A program made the position numbers and the translations under genes. The notes below the pieces were generated by a model, which was not told where the DNA came from, did no database searches, and saw nothing but the letters and a program-made list of their open reading frames with translations. Source: Chloroflexota bacterium (GTDB lineage Bacteria; Chloroflexota; Anaerolineae; Anaerolineales; Villigracilaceae). From it: a DNA stretch of 64,000 nucleotides. This document shows positions 8,842 through 16,987 of the stretch, piece after piece. The stretch's first letter is position 1, and each line of letters begins with the position of its first letter. The stretch covers positions 62,001-126,000 of the forward strand of contig JAIOAU010000002.1 in the NCBI GenBank assembly GCA_019873655.1, given 5' to 3'.

Positions 8842-9570
8842 GTGCCCCTTCCCCTGATTGGTCTGACCACCTATAACCAGCAAAACCGATACGGTTACCC
8901 CATCGCCGCCTTGATGCATCAATATATTCGAGCGGTTGCTCAGGCGGGCGGCGCGCCGGTCTTGATTCCGACCGGGCTCGACCGCTCCGGCGTCGAGGCG
9001 CTGGTGGATCGGCTGGACGGTTTTCTCTTCACCGGCGGTGGCGACATCGAGGTCAGTCGCTATGGCGGACAAAACCATCCCCGCCTGATGGACGTCGACG
9101 CCGAGCGGGACGTTCTCGAATTCGAACTGGCGCAGGCGGCGGCTCAGGCGGGCAAGCCTTTCTTGGGGATTTGCCGCGGCTTTCAGGTCATCAATGTTGC
9201 TTTTGGCGGCGCGCTCTACGTGGATATCGCCGATCAAATGCCGGGGGCGATCAAACACGCCTACGACTCGGGCAGTGAACGTACTCTCCTGGCTCACGAA
9301 GTCCGCCTCGAACCGGCCTCGCGCCTGGCCGCCCTGCTCGGCGAGACGCGGCTGCAGGTCAACAGTTTGCACCACCAGGGGGCCAAAGAGATTCCCGCCC
9401 GATTGCGTCCGGTCGGCTTTGCGCCCGATGGCCTGGTGGAGGCGCTCGAAATGGACGGGCATCCTTTCGGAGTGGCCGTCCAGTGGCATCCCGAATGGCT
9501 GACGGACCAGCCAGCCGCCCGGCGGCTGTTTCGGGCGTTCGTCCTGGCGGCCGGCGGGGAGGAACCATGA
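8842..9570 (+). CDS. Class I glutamine amidotransferase-like hydrolase (peptidase C26, PuuD type)
   Basis: A 242-residue enzyme related to gamma-glutamyl-gamma-aminobutyrate hydrolase PuuD. The nucleophile is C111 in GICRGFQVIN, and the catalytic His/Glu lie in the C-terminal VQWHPEW. The N-terminal GLTTY and LFTGGGDIE segments are typical of peptidase C26. I chose the GTG at 8842, with GGAG 8 nt upstream; the earlier in-frame GTG at 8800 falls in the rplS terminator. It is translationally coupled to murI by an ATGA overlap. It may cleave gamma-glutamyl compounds in polyamine or folate metabolism. The exact substrate is unknown. Confidence 0.85.
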   Translation: MPLPLIGLTTYNQQNRYGYPIAALMHQYIRAVAQAGGAPVLIPTGLDRSGVEALVDRLDGFLFTGGGDIEVSRYGGQNHPRLMDVDAERDVLEFELAQAAAQAGKPFLGICRGFQVINVAFGGALYVDIADQMPGAIKHAYDSGSERTLLAHEVRLEPASRLAALLGETRLQVNSLHHQGAKEIPARLRPVGFAPDGLVEALEMDGHPFGVAVQWHPEWLTDQPAARRLFRAFVLAAGGEEP

Positions 9571-10397
9571 GTTCGGATGCTCCCATTGGGGTGTTCGATT
9601 CGGGCGTCGGCGGCTTGTCGGTGCTGCGCGCCCTTCGCGCTCGATTGCCTGCCGAGTCGGTGCTGTACTTTGCCGATCAAGGCCATGTTCCCTATGGGCC
9701 GCGTCCGCTGGAAGAGGTGCGTCTCTTTTCCGATGCCATTACCCGTTTCCTGCTCCGTCAGGGCGCGAAAATGATCGTCGTGGCCTGCAATACGGCCTCG
9801 GCGGCGGCGCTGCATTCTCTGCGCCAGACCTTTCCGGATGTCCCCTTCGTGGGCATGGAGCCGGCGGTCAAACCGGCCGCCGAGACGACCCATACCGGCG
9901 TGGTCGGCGTCCTGGCGACCCCGGCGACTTTTCAGGGCGCGCTGTACGCCTCGGTCGTCGAGCGCTTCGCCAACGGCGTGACGCTTCTGCCGCACACCTG
10001 TCCCGGTTTGGTGGGGCAGATCGAACGCGGCGAATTGGATTCCCCGAAAACGCGCGCCATCCTGGAAGACGCCCTTCTGCCGATGCTGGCTCAGGGGATT
10101 GACACGGTGGTGCTGGGGTGTACGCATTACCCCTTCGTCATTCCCCTCATCGAGCAGATTGTCGGCGATTCGGTGCGGGTCATCGACCCGGCGCCGGCGG
10201 TGGCGCGTCAGGCGGCGCGTCTGCTCGAGGCGACCGGCCGGCAGGCCGATCGTCAGGGGGCGGGGGAGATGCGTTTCTACACCAGCGGCGAGGTCGAGGC
10301 TTTTGCCTCGTTGCTGCCGCGTCTGTTGGGGGAGACGGGGGAGATTCGCCGCGTCTTCTGGAACAGAGCGGGGGAAATCGAACTGGCCGAGGCCTGA
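9567..10397 (+). CDS. murI: Glutamate racemase
   Basis: A 276-residue cytoplasmic enzyme that makes D-glutamate for peptidoglycan. The two catalytic cysteines are visible: C74 in VACNTASAAA and C185 in VLGCTHYPF. The N-terminus has the IGVFDSGVGGLSVL signature. The ATG at 9567 overlaps the stop of the C26 hydrolase and has GGGGAGGAA just upstream. A further upstream start would intrude into the previous gene. The coupling puts two glutamate-related enzymes in one operon. Confidence 0.96.
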   Translation: MSSDAPIGVFDSGVGGLSVLRALRARLPAESVLYFADQGHVPYGPRPLEEVRLFSDAITRFLLRQGAKMIVVACNTASAAALHSLRQTFPDVPFVGMEPAVKPAAETTHTGVVGVLATPATFQGALYASVVERFANGVTLLPHTCPGLVGQIERGELDSPKTRAILEDALLPMLAQGIDTVVLGCTHYPFVIPLIEQIVGDSVRVIDPAPAVARQAARLLEATGRQADRQGAGEMRFYTSGEVEAFASLLPRLLGETGEIRRVFWNRAGEIELAEA

Positions 10398-10412
10398 TCG
10401 CCGCGGCAGGGG

Positions 10413-11024
10413 TTAGTCGGCGGGCGAGACTTCCAGGTCGGCCGGCTCGATTACAAGATGGTCGAAATTGGCAAAGGTCAGGTCGCGGAACTTTAAGCCG
10501 CGGTTTTGGCGCGCTTTCTGGAACAGCGACAGGTAACTGGAGGGGATACGTTTGTCCCAGGCCAGCCCCAGGGCTTCCGCCGTCTGCCGGATCGAATCGG
10601 CGTCCGGGCCTTCGATTTCGACGAACGCGCCGAAGGGCAGTTCGTCGAGCATGACCTCTCTGCCGCCGAATTCGTAGATGGCCCGGTATTTTTCGTAGAG
10701 GACGATCACTTGAAAGCCCAGCGCCTCGAGCAGGGCGCGGGCGGCGGCCTCGTTTTCGACCCCGAACTCGATTTCCTGCCGGACGCGCACGCCGCGGCGC
10801 GTTTCGCCCGGGCCTTTGTAGGTCAGCCGGGGCGGCTCGCCTGTCGTCGTCCGCAGGCGCAGGACGCGGTCGGCCCGGCTGAGACTACCGTCGGGCAGGT
10901 CGAAGCGCAAATTGACCTCGTGGGCGCGTGGGCGCGCCAGGACAGCGCCCAGCCGCTGCAGGCGCTCGGCAATCGGCGGCAGGGCGCGCACGTAGAACTT
11001 GACCTCGATTTCCTCGAAAGCCAT
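10413..11024 (-). CDS. CYTH-domain protein (class IV adenylate cyclase / thiamine-triphosphatase-like)
   Basis: A 203-residue CYTH protein. The N-terminal ExExK metal/triphosphate motif is present as EIEVKFYV at 5-12, followed by RVLRLR and the LTYKGP segment of the tunnel fold. Family members hydrolyse or cyclise triphosphate substrates (cAMP synthesis, ThTP or inorganic triphosphate cleavage). The VMLDELPFGAFVEIEGP stretch is typical of the CyaB-like branch. It starts 1 nt after the biotin carrier gene, so it ends the carboxylase operon, though no functional link is obvious. Substrate unresolved. Confidence 0.85.
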   Translation of the reverse strand: MAFEEIEVKFYVRALPPIAERLQRLGAVLARPRAHEVNLRFDLPDGSLSRADRVLRLRTTTGEPPRLTYKGPGETRRGVRVRQEIEFGVENEAAARALLEALGFQVIVLYEKYRAIYEFGGREVMLDELPFGAFVEIEGPDADSIRQTAEALGLAWDKRIPSSYLSLFQKARQNRGLKFRDLTFANFDHLVIEPADLEVSPAD

Positions 11025-11025
11025 C

Positions 11026-11523
11026 TCAAGCCACGCTGAGCAAAGTTTGTTTTTGTTCGACGCTCTCGCCTGCCCGGACGCGAATCCGCGTCACCTTGCC
11101 GGCGCGCGGCGAGCGCAGTTCGTTCTGCATTTTCATCGACTCGAGAATCGCCAGCACTTGGCCTTTTTTGACCTCCTCGCCCTCCTGGACGGCTACCGAG
11201 ACAATCAGCCCCGGCATGGGCGCTTTCAGGTGAAACTCGCCCGTCTCGACCGCCGCCGCGCCGACCGGTCTGCTCAGACGCTTTTCGCGCTCCTCTTCGA
11301 CCTTGACCTCGTACTGCTGGCCGATCAACAAGACCTGCCAGGCGTCTCCTTCGGGACAAATGTAGGCCTCGTAGGATTTCCCGTCGATGATGAGCGAATA
11401 GACCGGCTGGTTGCCGATGGCGACAAAATCCACTTCCTGCACCGCGCCGTTCAGGCGGATGTGACGCTCGTCGATGACCTCGATGGGATACTCGTTTCCG
11501 TTGATGGTGGCGATATATTTCAT
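11026..11523 (-). CDS. Biotin carrier (BCCP-like) subunit of an acyl-CoA carboxylase
   Basis: A 165-residue protein. The N-terminal half (about 1-85) is a small beta-rich domain seen in stand-alone biotin carriers of propionyl/acetyl-CoA carboxylases. The C-terminal biotinyl domain (about 95-165) has the ILESMKMQNEL motif, in which the Lys of SMKM is biotinylated. The second half-repeat GKVTRIRVRAGESV is complete. It lies between the biotin carboxylase gene (10-nt gap) and CYTH (1-nt gap). The carrier shuttles carboxybiotin between the two catalytic subunits encoded upstream. Confidence 0.92.
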   Translation of the reverse strand: MKYIATINGNEYPIEVIDERHIRLNGAVQEVDFVAIGNQPVYSLIIDGKSYEAYICPEGDAWQVLLIGQQYEVKVEEEREKRLSRPVGAAAVETGEFHLKAPMPGLIVSVAVQEGEEVKKGQVLAILESMKMQNELRSPRAGKVTRIRVRAGESVEQKQTLLSVA

Positions 11524-11533
11524 CCCGACCTCC

Positions 11534-13048
11534 TCAGCCCCGCATCCGCTCCCAGCGCCCGAACCACTTCCAGTTGCTGGTGTCGCGCTCGTTGCGCCGG
11601 ACCACCTGGGCGCGTTTTTCCATTTGCTGATGAGCGACCAGCGTGGCCATGATGGCGGCGATATGGGGGAAGGTTTCCCGATTTTCCGCGGCCTCGTGGA
11701 TGGAATAGCGTTCCTCGACGAAGCGGGTGTCGTACTGCCCGCCCATGAAGCGGTGCGAGTCCATCATGGTTTGATGGAAGGGGATGTTGGTGTGCACGCC
11801 GACGATTTTGTATTCTTCCAGGGCGCGCCGGGTCCGCAGGATGGCCTGGCCGCGCGTCTCGCCCCAGACGATGAGTTTGGCGATCATCGGGTCGTAGTAA
11901 GGGGTGATTTCGAAGCCCGGATAGACGCCGGTGTCGATGCGCACCCCCGGGCCGGTGGGCGAGAGGATGTGGGTGATCACGCCTGTCGAGGGCATGAAGT
12001 TCTCGTAGGGGTTCTCGGCGTTGATGCGGCACTCGATGGCCGCGCCGATGCGCCGGACCTCTTCCTGACGGTAGGAGAGTTGACGGCCGCGGGCGATGCG
12101 CACCTGCTCGGCGACGATGTCGATGCCGGTGACCATCTCGGTGACCGGATGCTCGACTTGCAGGCGGGTGTTCATTTCGAGGAAAAAGAAGTTGCCGTCT
12201 TTGTCCACCAGAAATTCGACCGTGCCGGCGTTGCGATAATCCACGGCGCGCGCCGCCTCGACGGCCATCTTGCCCATCCGGGCGCGCAGGTCCTCGTTGT
12301 CTCCCACGAAGGGGGAGGGGGCCTCTTCGAGCAATTTCTGGTGACGGCGCTGCAGGGAGCATTCGCGCTCGCCCAGGTGAATGACGTTGCCGTGGTGGTC
12401 GGCCAGGATTTGGAATTCAATGTGCCGCGCCCCCTCCACCAGTTTCTCCAAATAGACATTGCCGTCGCCGAAGGAGGATTCGGCCTCGCGGCGGGCCGCC
12501 TGGAGCAGGGCGGGCATTTCCTCCAGGCTGTTGACTTCGCGCATGCCCTTGCCCCCGCCGCCGGCCGCGGCTTTGATGAGCAGCGGGAAGCCGATTTGCG
12601 GGGCCAGGGCGAGCAGTTCTTCGTCGCGCAGGCCGGCGGCCCCCTCTGTGCCGGGGACGACCGGCACGCCGGCGCGGGCGACGGTTTCGCGCGCCCGGGC
12701 TTTGTCGCCCATGGCGGCGATCGACTCCGGCCGCGGCCCGACGAAGACCAGACCGGCATCGGCGCAGGCGGCGGCGAAATCGGCCCGCTCGGCCAGGAAG
12801 CCGTAACCCGGATGGATGGCGGTCGCGCCGCATTTGCGGGCGATGTCGATGATTTTGTCGCCGCGCAGGTACGAGTCGCGCGCCGGGGCCGGGCCGAGCA
12901 GGTAGGCCTCATCGGCGTAGCGGACGTGCAGCGACTGGCGGTCGGCCTCGGAATAGACGGCGACCGTTTCCAGTCCCAGTTCGCGGCAGGCGCGCAGGAT
13001 GCGGACGGCGATCTCGCCGCGGTTGGCGATCAGGATTTTCGTAAACAT
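11534..13048 (-). CDS. accC: Biotin carboxylase subunit of acyl-CoA carboxylase
   Basis: A 504-residue ATP-grasp enzyme that carboxylates biotin with ATP and bicarbonate. Segments seen: FTKILIANRGEIAVRI at the N-terminus, the glycine-rich ATP loop KAAAGGGGKGMREV near residue 160, EMNTRLQVEHPVTE, and RINAENPYENFMPSTG. It is about 50 residues longer than E. coli AccC because of a C-terminal tail. That tail resembles the extra segment of alpha subunits but has no biotin site, which is supplied by the separate carrier. I chose the ATG at 13048, 4 nt after GGAGG. Part of the minus-strand carboxylase operon. Confidence 0.95.
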   Translation of the reverse strand: MFTKILIANRGEIAVRILRACRELGLETVAVYSEADRQSLHVRYADEAYLLGPAPARDSYLRGDKIIDIARKCGATAIHPGYGFLAERADFAAACADAGLVFVGPRPESIAAMGDKARARETVARAGVPVVPGTEGAAGLRDEELLALAPQIGFPLLIKAAAGGGGKGMREVNSLEEMPALLQAARREAESSFGDGNVYLEKLVEGARHIEFQILADHHGNVIHLGERECSLQRRHQKLLEEAPSPFVGDNEDLRARMGKMAVEAARAVDYRNAGTVEFLVDKDGNFFFLEMNTRLQVEHPVTEMVTGIDIVAEQVRIARGRQLSYRQEEVRRIGAAIECRINAENPYENFMPSTGVITHILSPTGPGVRIDTGVYPGFEITPYYDPMIAKLIVWGETRGQAILRTRRALEEYKIVGVHTNIPFHQTMMDSHRFMGGQYDTRFVEERYSIHEAAENRETFPHIAAIMATLVAHQQMEKRAQVVRRNERDTSNWKWFGRWERMRG

Positions 13049-13062
13049 CACGCCTCCGCTGC

Positions 13063-14610
13063 CTAGAGAGGAATGTTGCCGTGTTTGCGCGGCGGGTTGC
13101 TGTCGCGTTTGTTGCTCAGCATTTCGAGCGCGTTGAACAGCCGGGCGCGGGTCTCGCGCGGCTCGATGACGTCGTCCAGGTAGCCGCGCTCGGCGGCCAC
13201 GTAGGGGTTGGCGAACTTTTCGCGGTACTCGGCGACCAGTTCTGCCTTGCGCTGCGCCGGGTCGCTGGCCTGTTCCACCTCCTTGCGCATGACGATGCTG
13301 ACCGCCCCTTCTGGCCCCATGACGGCGATTTCAGCGCTCGGCCAGGCCAGGTTGACGTCGCCGCGGATGTGCTTGCTCGACATGACGATGTACGCGCCGC
13401 CGTAGGCTTTGCGCAGGATGACGGTCAACTTCGGGACGGTGGCCTCGCAGTAGGCGTAGAGCAGTTTAGCGCCCGAGCGGATGATGCCGTTGTGTTCCTG
13501 GTCGGTGCCGGGCATGAAGCCGGGCACGTCCACCAGCGTGACGAGGGGGATGTTGAACGCGTCGCAGAAGCGGACGAAGCGGGCGGCCTTCTCGCTGGCG
13601 TGGATGTCCAGCACGCCCGCCAGGACGGCCGGCTGGTTGGCGACGATGCCGATCGAGTGCCCGCCCAGGCGCGCAAAACCGACGACGATGTTCTGGGCAT
13701 AGGCTTCGTGGATTTCGAAGAACTGGCCGTTGTCCACGATGGCGTGGATGACTTCTTTGACATCGTAGGGCTTGCTTGGGTCGTCGGGGATGATCTCGTC
13801 CAGGATTTCGCTGGCCCGCAGGGGGTCGTCGTTGGTCGGCGTGTAGGGCGGGTCTTCCATGTTGTTCTGCGGCAGGTAACTGAGCAGTTTGCGGATGAGA
13901 AAGAAGGCGTCCTCCTCGCTCTCGGCGGACACGTGGCAGACGCCCGATTTTTCGGCGTGGACTTCGGCGCCGCCCAGCGTTTCGAAGGAGACGTCCTCGC
14001 GGGTCACGGCTTTGACCACATCCGGGCCGGTGACGAACATGTAGGAGATGCCGCCGACCATGAAGACGAAATCGGTCAGGGCGGGGGAGTAGACCGCGCC
14101 GCCGGCGCAAGGTCCCAGGATGGCCGAAATTTGCGGGATGACGCCCGAGGCCAGGGTGTTGCGCAGGAAGATGTTGGCGTAGCCGCCCAGGGAGACCACT
14201 CCCTCCTGGATGCGCGCCCCGCCCGAATCGTTCAGGCCGATCAGCGGCGCGCCGTTCTTGAGCGCCATGTCCATGATTTTGCAGACTTTCTCGGCGTGGA
14301 CCTCGCCCAGGCTGCCGCCCAGGACGGTGAAATCCTGCGAGAAGACGTACACCAGCCGCCCGTCGATGGTCCCCCAGCCGGTGACCACGCTGTCGCAGGG
14401 ATATTTCTGTTTGTCCAGGCCGAAGTCGGTAGTGCGGTGGACGACGAACGCGTCCGTCTCGTGGAAAGAGTTCTTATCGAGCAGCAAGCCGATGCGCTCG
14501 CGGGCGGTCAATTTGCCCTTTTTGTGCTGCGCCTCGATGCGCTCGGCACCCCCGCCGAGGCGGGTTTGGGCCTTGCGGGCGCGCAGTTGTTCGAGTTTTG
14601 TCTGACTCAT
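13063..14610 (-). CDS. Carboxyltransferase subunit of acyl-CoA carboxylase (PccB/MmdA type)
   Basis: A 515-residue double-crotonase-fold protein, the full length of propionyl-CoA carboxylase beta or methylmalonyl-CoA decarboxylase alpha subunits. Typical segments: [77 protein letters not shown] and [14 protein letters not shown]. It transfers the carboxyl group from biotin to an acyl-CoA. Because the carrier and biotin carboxylase are adjacent, the complex probably carboxylates acetyl- and/or propionyl-CoA. I chose the ATG at 14610, with AGAGG 5 nt upstream, over the in-frame GTG two codons earlier. No methylmalonyl-CoA mutase or epimerase lies nearby. Confidence 0.94.
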   Translation of the reverse strand: MSQTKLEQLRARKAQTRLGGGAERIEAQHKKGKLTARERIGLLLDKNSFHETDAFVVHRTTDFGLDKQKYPCDSVVTGWGTIDGRLVYVFSQDFTVLGGSLGEVHAEKVCKIMDMALKNGAPLIGLNDSGGARIQEGVVSLGGYANIFLRNTLASGVIPQISAILGPCAGGAVYSPALTDFVFMVGGISYMFVTGPDVVKAVTREDVSFETLGGAEVHAEKSGVCHVSAESEEDAFFLIRKLLSYLPQNNMEDPPYTPTNDDPLRASEILDEIIPDDPSKPYDVKEVIHAIVDNGQFFEIHEAYAQNIVVGFARLGGHSIGIVANQPAVLAGVLDIHASEKAARFVRFCDAFNIPLVTLVDVPGFMPGTDQEHNGIIRSGAKLLYAYCEATVPKLTVILRKAYGGAYIVMSSKHIRGDVNLAWPSAEIAVMGPEGAVSIVMRKEVEQASDPAQRKAELVAEYREKFANPYVAAERGYLDDVIEPRETRARLFNALEMLSNKRDSNPPRKHGNIPL

Positions 14611-14612
14611 GG

Positions 14613-15071
14613 TCACCTCTGAGACTTGCTTTGGATATATGCTGAGACGTCTGGATCGAACAGGTCAATGTAGAAGACGGCCAGCAGCACGATGACGATT
14701 CCGATCGCAAACGGCCAGCCGGGATGCGGATGTTGTATCACCAGGCGGTCGAACCCGTACCAGAGCGCGTAGAGGGCGGCTGCCGGAGCGGCGATTTTCT
14801 GGGCCCAGGCGGTTCCCCGCCACAATCCCCAGGCGACGACCAGGCTGACCACAAGCCAGAGTCCCCCGCTGAGGGCCGAGTAGAGATATCCGCCGCGGGC
14901 CGCGTAGGCTTGCAAGAGGTCTCGGAAGGCGATGGCCTGTCCCAGGCGGATTCCATTCCACGCTGAGAAGAATAACACGAACCCGGTCAGTGTAGTTACG
15001 GTCGGGGGCCGTTTGATTGGGGCAGGTTGCGTTTCATCCGGAGAGGGGGAAAGGGGAGATTCGTTCTGCAT
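14613..15071 (-). CDS. Four-helix membrane protein, unknown function
   Basis: A 152-residue protein with a polar, Pro-rich N-terminus of about 30 residues and four hydrophobic helices (roughly 33-52, 68-88, 94-112 and 119-140). It matches no family I can name. It is the first gene of the carboxylase operon; its stop lies 2 nt before the carboxyltransferase start. The ATG at 15071 is chosen over an upstream in-frame TTG. An extended -10 promoter lies about 100 nt upstream. A link to acyl-CoA metabolism is only positional. Confidence 0.7.
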   Translation of the reverse strand: MQNESPLSPSPDETQPAPIKRPPTVTTLTGFVLFFSAWNGIRLGQAIAFRDLLQAYAARGGYLYSALSGGLWLVVSLVVAWGLWRGTAWAQKIAAPAAALYALWYGFDRLVIQHPHPGWPFAIGIVIVLLAVFYIDLFDPDVSAYIQSKSQR

Positions 15072-15169
15072 CTTTCGTGTAGGCAATCCGTGTGTGGAGG
15101 CGGAAACGTCTGCCAGAAAATCTTATCTGGCTCAAGTTCTCAATTCCTATCAAATAGAGACGCGACGGG

Positions 15170-15178
15170 ATTATAGCA
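15170..15178 (-). promoter_or_regulatory. Extended -10 promoter of the carboxylase operon
   Basis: TGCTATAAT on the minus strand, a TGn-extended consensus -10 box, upstream of the membrane protein and carboxylase genes. No convincing -35. The same nonamer occurs on the plus strand at 15275-15283 for the divergent gene. Confidence 0.65.
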
Positions 15179-15274
15179 TGCCGTGGTGATTGTTTTGGGG
15201 CGAGAAAGATGCTGGACTGATTCAATTGGCGCGAAACTTTTTGTAATCGGGAGGCGCACAGGGAAACCCAGGAA

Positions 15275-15283
15275 TGCTATAAT
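15275..15283 (+). promoter_or_regulatory. Extended -10 promoter of the ComEA-like gene
   Basis: TGCTATAAT about 78 nt before the chosen ATG. The region 15072-15360 (289 nt) otherwise holds only the divergent minus-strand promoter and no gene I can support. Confidence 0.6.
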
Positions 15284-15360
15284 CATGCTAGAGCGCATTC
15301 GGTCTGGGCGTTTCTTGCTTGGGCGGTTGGGATGATGCTCTCTTTGGAGAAGCGCAGGAA

Positions 15361-15894
15361 ATGAATTGGAAACCCCTTCTTTATATCGTTCTCGGCATTC
15401 TCATCGGCCTGCTGGCTGCGGGCCTGTTGTACCTGACGGTGCGCGCTCCCGAAGGCCAGCCCGTGACTCTGCTGCCGACGCAGACGGCCAAGCCGCTGGT
15501 GGTCTATGTGACCGGAGCGGTGGCAACTCCGGGGGTGTACATCCTGCCGGCCGGCAGCCGGGTGGTCGACGCGGTCGAGGCGGCTGGCGGCTTCACCGAG
15601 GGCGCGGAACAGGAGCGCATCAATCTGGCCGCGCCGGTTCAGGACGGCGCGCAGATCAACGTGCCAGGCGCGGCGACGACCAGCCGCGTCATCACGCAAC
15701 GGGTCAATATCAACACCGCGACCGCCGACGAACTGGATGATTTGCCCGGCATTGGGCCGACAGCCGCCCAGAGCATCATCGAGTATCGGCTGGTCAACGG
15801 CCCATTTCAGACGATTTGGGATTTGCAAAATGTACCCGGCATCGGCCCGGCCACCTTCGACCGCATCAAAGATTACGTCACAGTGGGGCCTTGA
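15361..15894 (+). CDS. ComEA-like membrane-anchored helix-hairpin-helix DNA-binding protein
   Basis: A 177-residue protein with an N-terminal membrane anchor (about 5-25), an SLBB-type domain (about 45-105, VVYVTGAVATPGVY) and a C-terminal pair of helix-hairpin-helix motifs (about 115-175, with RVNINTATADELDDLPGIG and IWDLQNVPGIGPATF). This is the standard ComEA layout, where the protein binds incoming double-stranded DNA outside the membrane during natural transformation. I start at MNWKPLL (15361) because the open frame upstream encodes nothing membrane-like. No comEC is next to it, so competence is only suggested. A DNA-repair or envelope role is possible. Confidence 0.88.
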   Translation: MNWKPLLYIVLGILIGLLAAGLLYLTVRAPEGQPVTLLPTQTAKPLVVYVTGAVATPGVYILPAGSRVVDAVEAAGGFTEGAEQERINLAAPVQDGAQINVPGAATTSRVITQRVNINTATADELDDLPGIGPTAAQSIIEYRLVNGPFQTIWDLQNVPGIGPATFDRIKDYVTVGP

Positions 15895-15896
15895 GT

Positions 15897-16463
15897 ATGC
15901 CGTTCGACCATTTCGATTTCATCGCCGGACTTTATAATCGCCTGGAAGATTACGTCCCCGGCCCAATGATGATGCGCCTGGCGGCGCTGCCCGTGGCGGG
16001 CCGCCTGCTCGACGCCGGCGGGGGGACGGGGCGGGTGGCGCGCGCCCTGCGCGGCCAGGCTGGTCAGGTGGTCGTCGCCGACCTGTCGGGAGGGATGCTG
16101 CGTCATGCGCGCCGGAAAGGCCTGGCGGCGGTCTGGGCGGCGGTCGAGCGGCTGCCGTTCGAAAGCGGCTCTTTCGAGCGGATTATCATGATGGACGCCT
16201 TCCACCATGTGTTCGATCAGCGCCAGACGGCAGCAGAAATGTTGCGCCTGCTGGCCCCCGGCGGCCGGATCGTCGTCATCGAGCCGGATATTCGCCGTCT
16301 GGCGGTCAAGGTGGTCGCCTTGTTCGAGAAATTGCTGCTGATGCGCAGTCATTTCCTCTCGGCCGAACAAATTGCCGCCCTGTTCGACCGCCCGAACGTT
16401 CGAGCGGTCATTGCTTACGAGGCCTCCTCGGCCTGGGTGGTCATCGAGAAGACGAGAGAATGA
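15897..16463 (+). CDS. Class I SAM-dependent methyltransferase
   Basis: A 188-residue Rossmann methyltransferase. Motif I is LDAGGGTGRVARAL near residue 37, motif II follows at VVVADLSGGML, and DAFHHV with LLAPGGRIVVIEPD marks the later strands. It is shorter than UbiE/MenG (about 230 residues), but the pattern resembles that quinone-methyltransferase group. It starts 2 nt after the ComEA-like gene and overlaps the frame before the small membrane gene, so the three form one transcript. Substrate unknown. Confidence 0.85.
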   Translation: MPFDHFDFIAGLYNRLEDYVPGPMMMRLAALPVAGRLLDAGGGTGRVARALRGQAGQVVVADLSGGMLRHARRKGLAAVWAAVERLPFESGSFERIIMMDAFHHVFDQRQTAAEMLRLLAPGGRIVVIEPDIRRLAVKVVALFEKLLLMRSHFLSAEQIAALFDRPNVRAVIAYEASSAWVVIEKTRE

Positions 16464-16498
16464 CGGCGTTCTCTGACTCTGCTGCGCAGGAGGAAACG

Positions 16499-16732
16499 AT
16501 GGACGACTCAAAGAGGCGGATTCAGCGGATGGCGGTGTGGACGATTACGGTCTTCGCGACCGTGTTCTCGGTCACGATGGCTTTGCTTTGGCTTCTCGTC
16601 GGGCCGCTGGCCGATTCGGCCCTGCAGAGGGTGTGGCTAGTCTTTTCGTTTGGCTGGCCCGTCTTTCTCCTGAGCGGCGGGTTGTGCGCCGCCGCCTTTC
16701 TCATCTACCGCCGCTTTTTCTCGAAGAAGTGA
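16499..16732 (+). CDS. Small two-helix membrane protein, unknown
   Basis: A 77-residue protein starting at an ATG with a strong AGGAGGAAACG site. The charged N-terminus (MDDSKRRIQRM) is followed by helices near 12-35 and 47-70. No family recognised. It ends the ComEA-methyltransferase transcript, just before a convergent terminator. Confidence 0.6.
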   Translation: MDDSKRRIQRMAVWTITVFATVFSVTMALLWLLVGPLADSALQRVWLVFSFGWPVFLLSGGLCAAAFLIYRRFFSKK

Positions 16733-16757
16733 CTCGCTCCCCGGCGGGTCACTTTTG
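16727..16757. terminator. Bidirectional terminator between convergent genes
   Basis: A 7-bp outer stem (AAGTGAC at 16727-16733 with GTCACTT at 16748-16754) and an inner CGC/GCG, followed by TT on the plus strand and by a shorter T-run on the minus strand. It separates the small membrane gene from the DUF2007 gene and overlaps both gene ends. Confidence 0.7.
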
Positions 16758-16979
16758 CTGAAAGTCTTTGAGCAATTCCCGCGCCTCGGCGGCTTTTTCT
16801 TTGGGGACAAAGACCTGCACCAGCCCCAGCCCGTTCACGGTGACCGGGTAGATCGTCCGGCCGACCGCCTCCTGGATGAGTTCGACGTCGATGCCGTGCG
16901 CCTCGAGGTAACTTTCGAGCAGGTCGGCCTCCAGCCGGCCGTAGATTTCGGTCAAGAGTTCCCATTTCAGTTCGTCCAT
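16749..16979 (-). CDS. DUF2007-type small protein
   Basis: A 76-residue protein, MDELKWELLTEIYG, with the DUF2007 pattern: a first strand, an amphipathic helix GRLEADLLESYLEAHGI, a second strand (DVELIQE), a third near VQVFVPKEKAAEARELL and a final helix. The fold is ferredoxin-like and has been described as a putative signal-transducing or PII-like domain; the function is not established. The ATG at 16979 lies 8 nt beyond the DinG stop. An in-frame ATG at 17003 would overlap dinG and looks less likely. Last gene of the plsX-dinG operon. Confidence 0.75.
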   Translation of the reverse strand: MDELKWELLTEIYGRLEADLLESYLEAHGIDVELIQEAVGRTIYPVTVNGLGLVQVFVPKEKAAEARELLKDFQQK

Positions 16980-16987
16980 TGGTTGTC

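Noticed and set aside
11474-14622. Two long plus-strand frames of 530 and 513 codons over the carboxylase genes
   Set aside because: They mirror the accC and carboxyltransferase genes in the opposite strand and show no recognisable motif. The minus-strand genes have clear families and ribosome sites.
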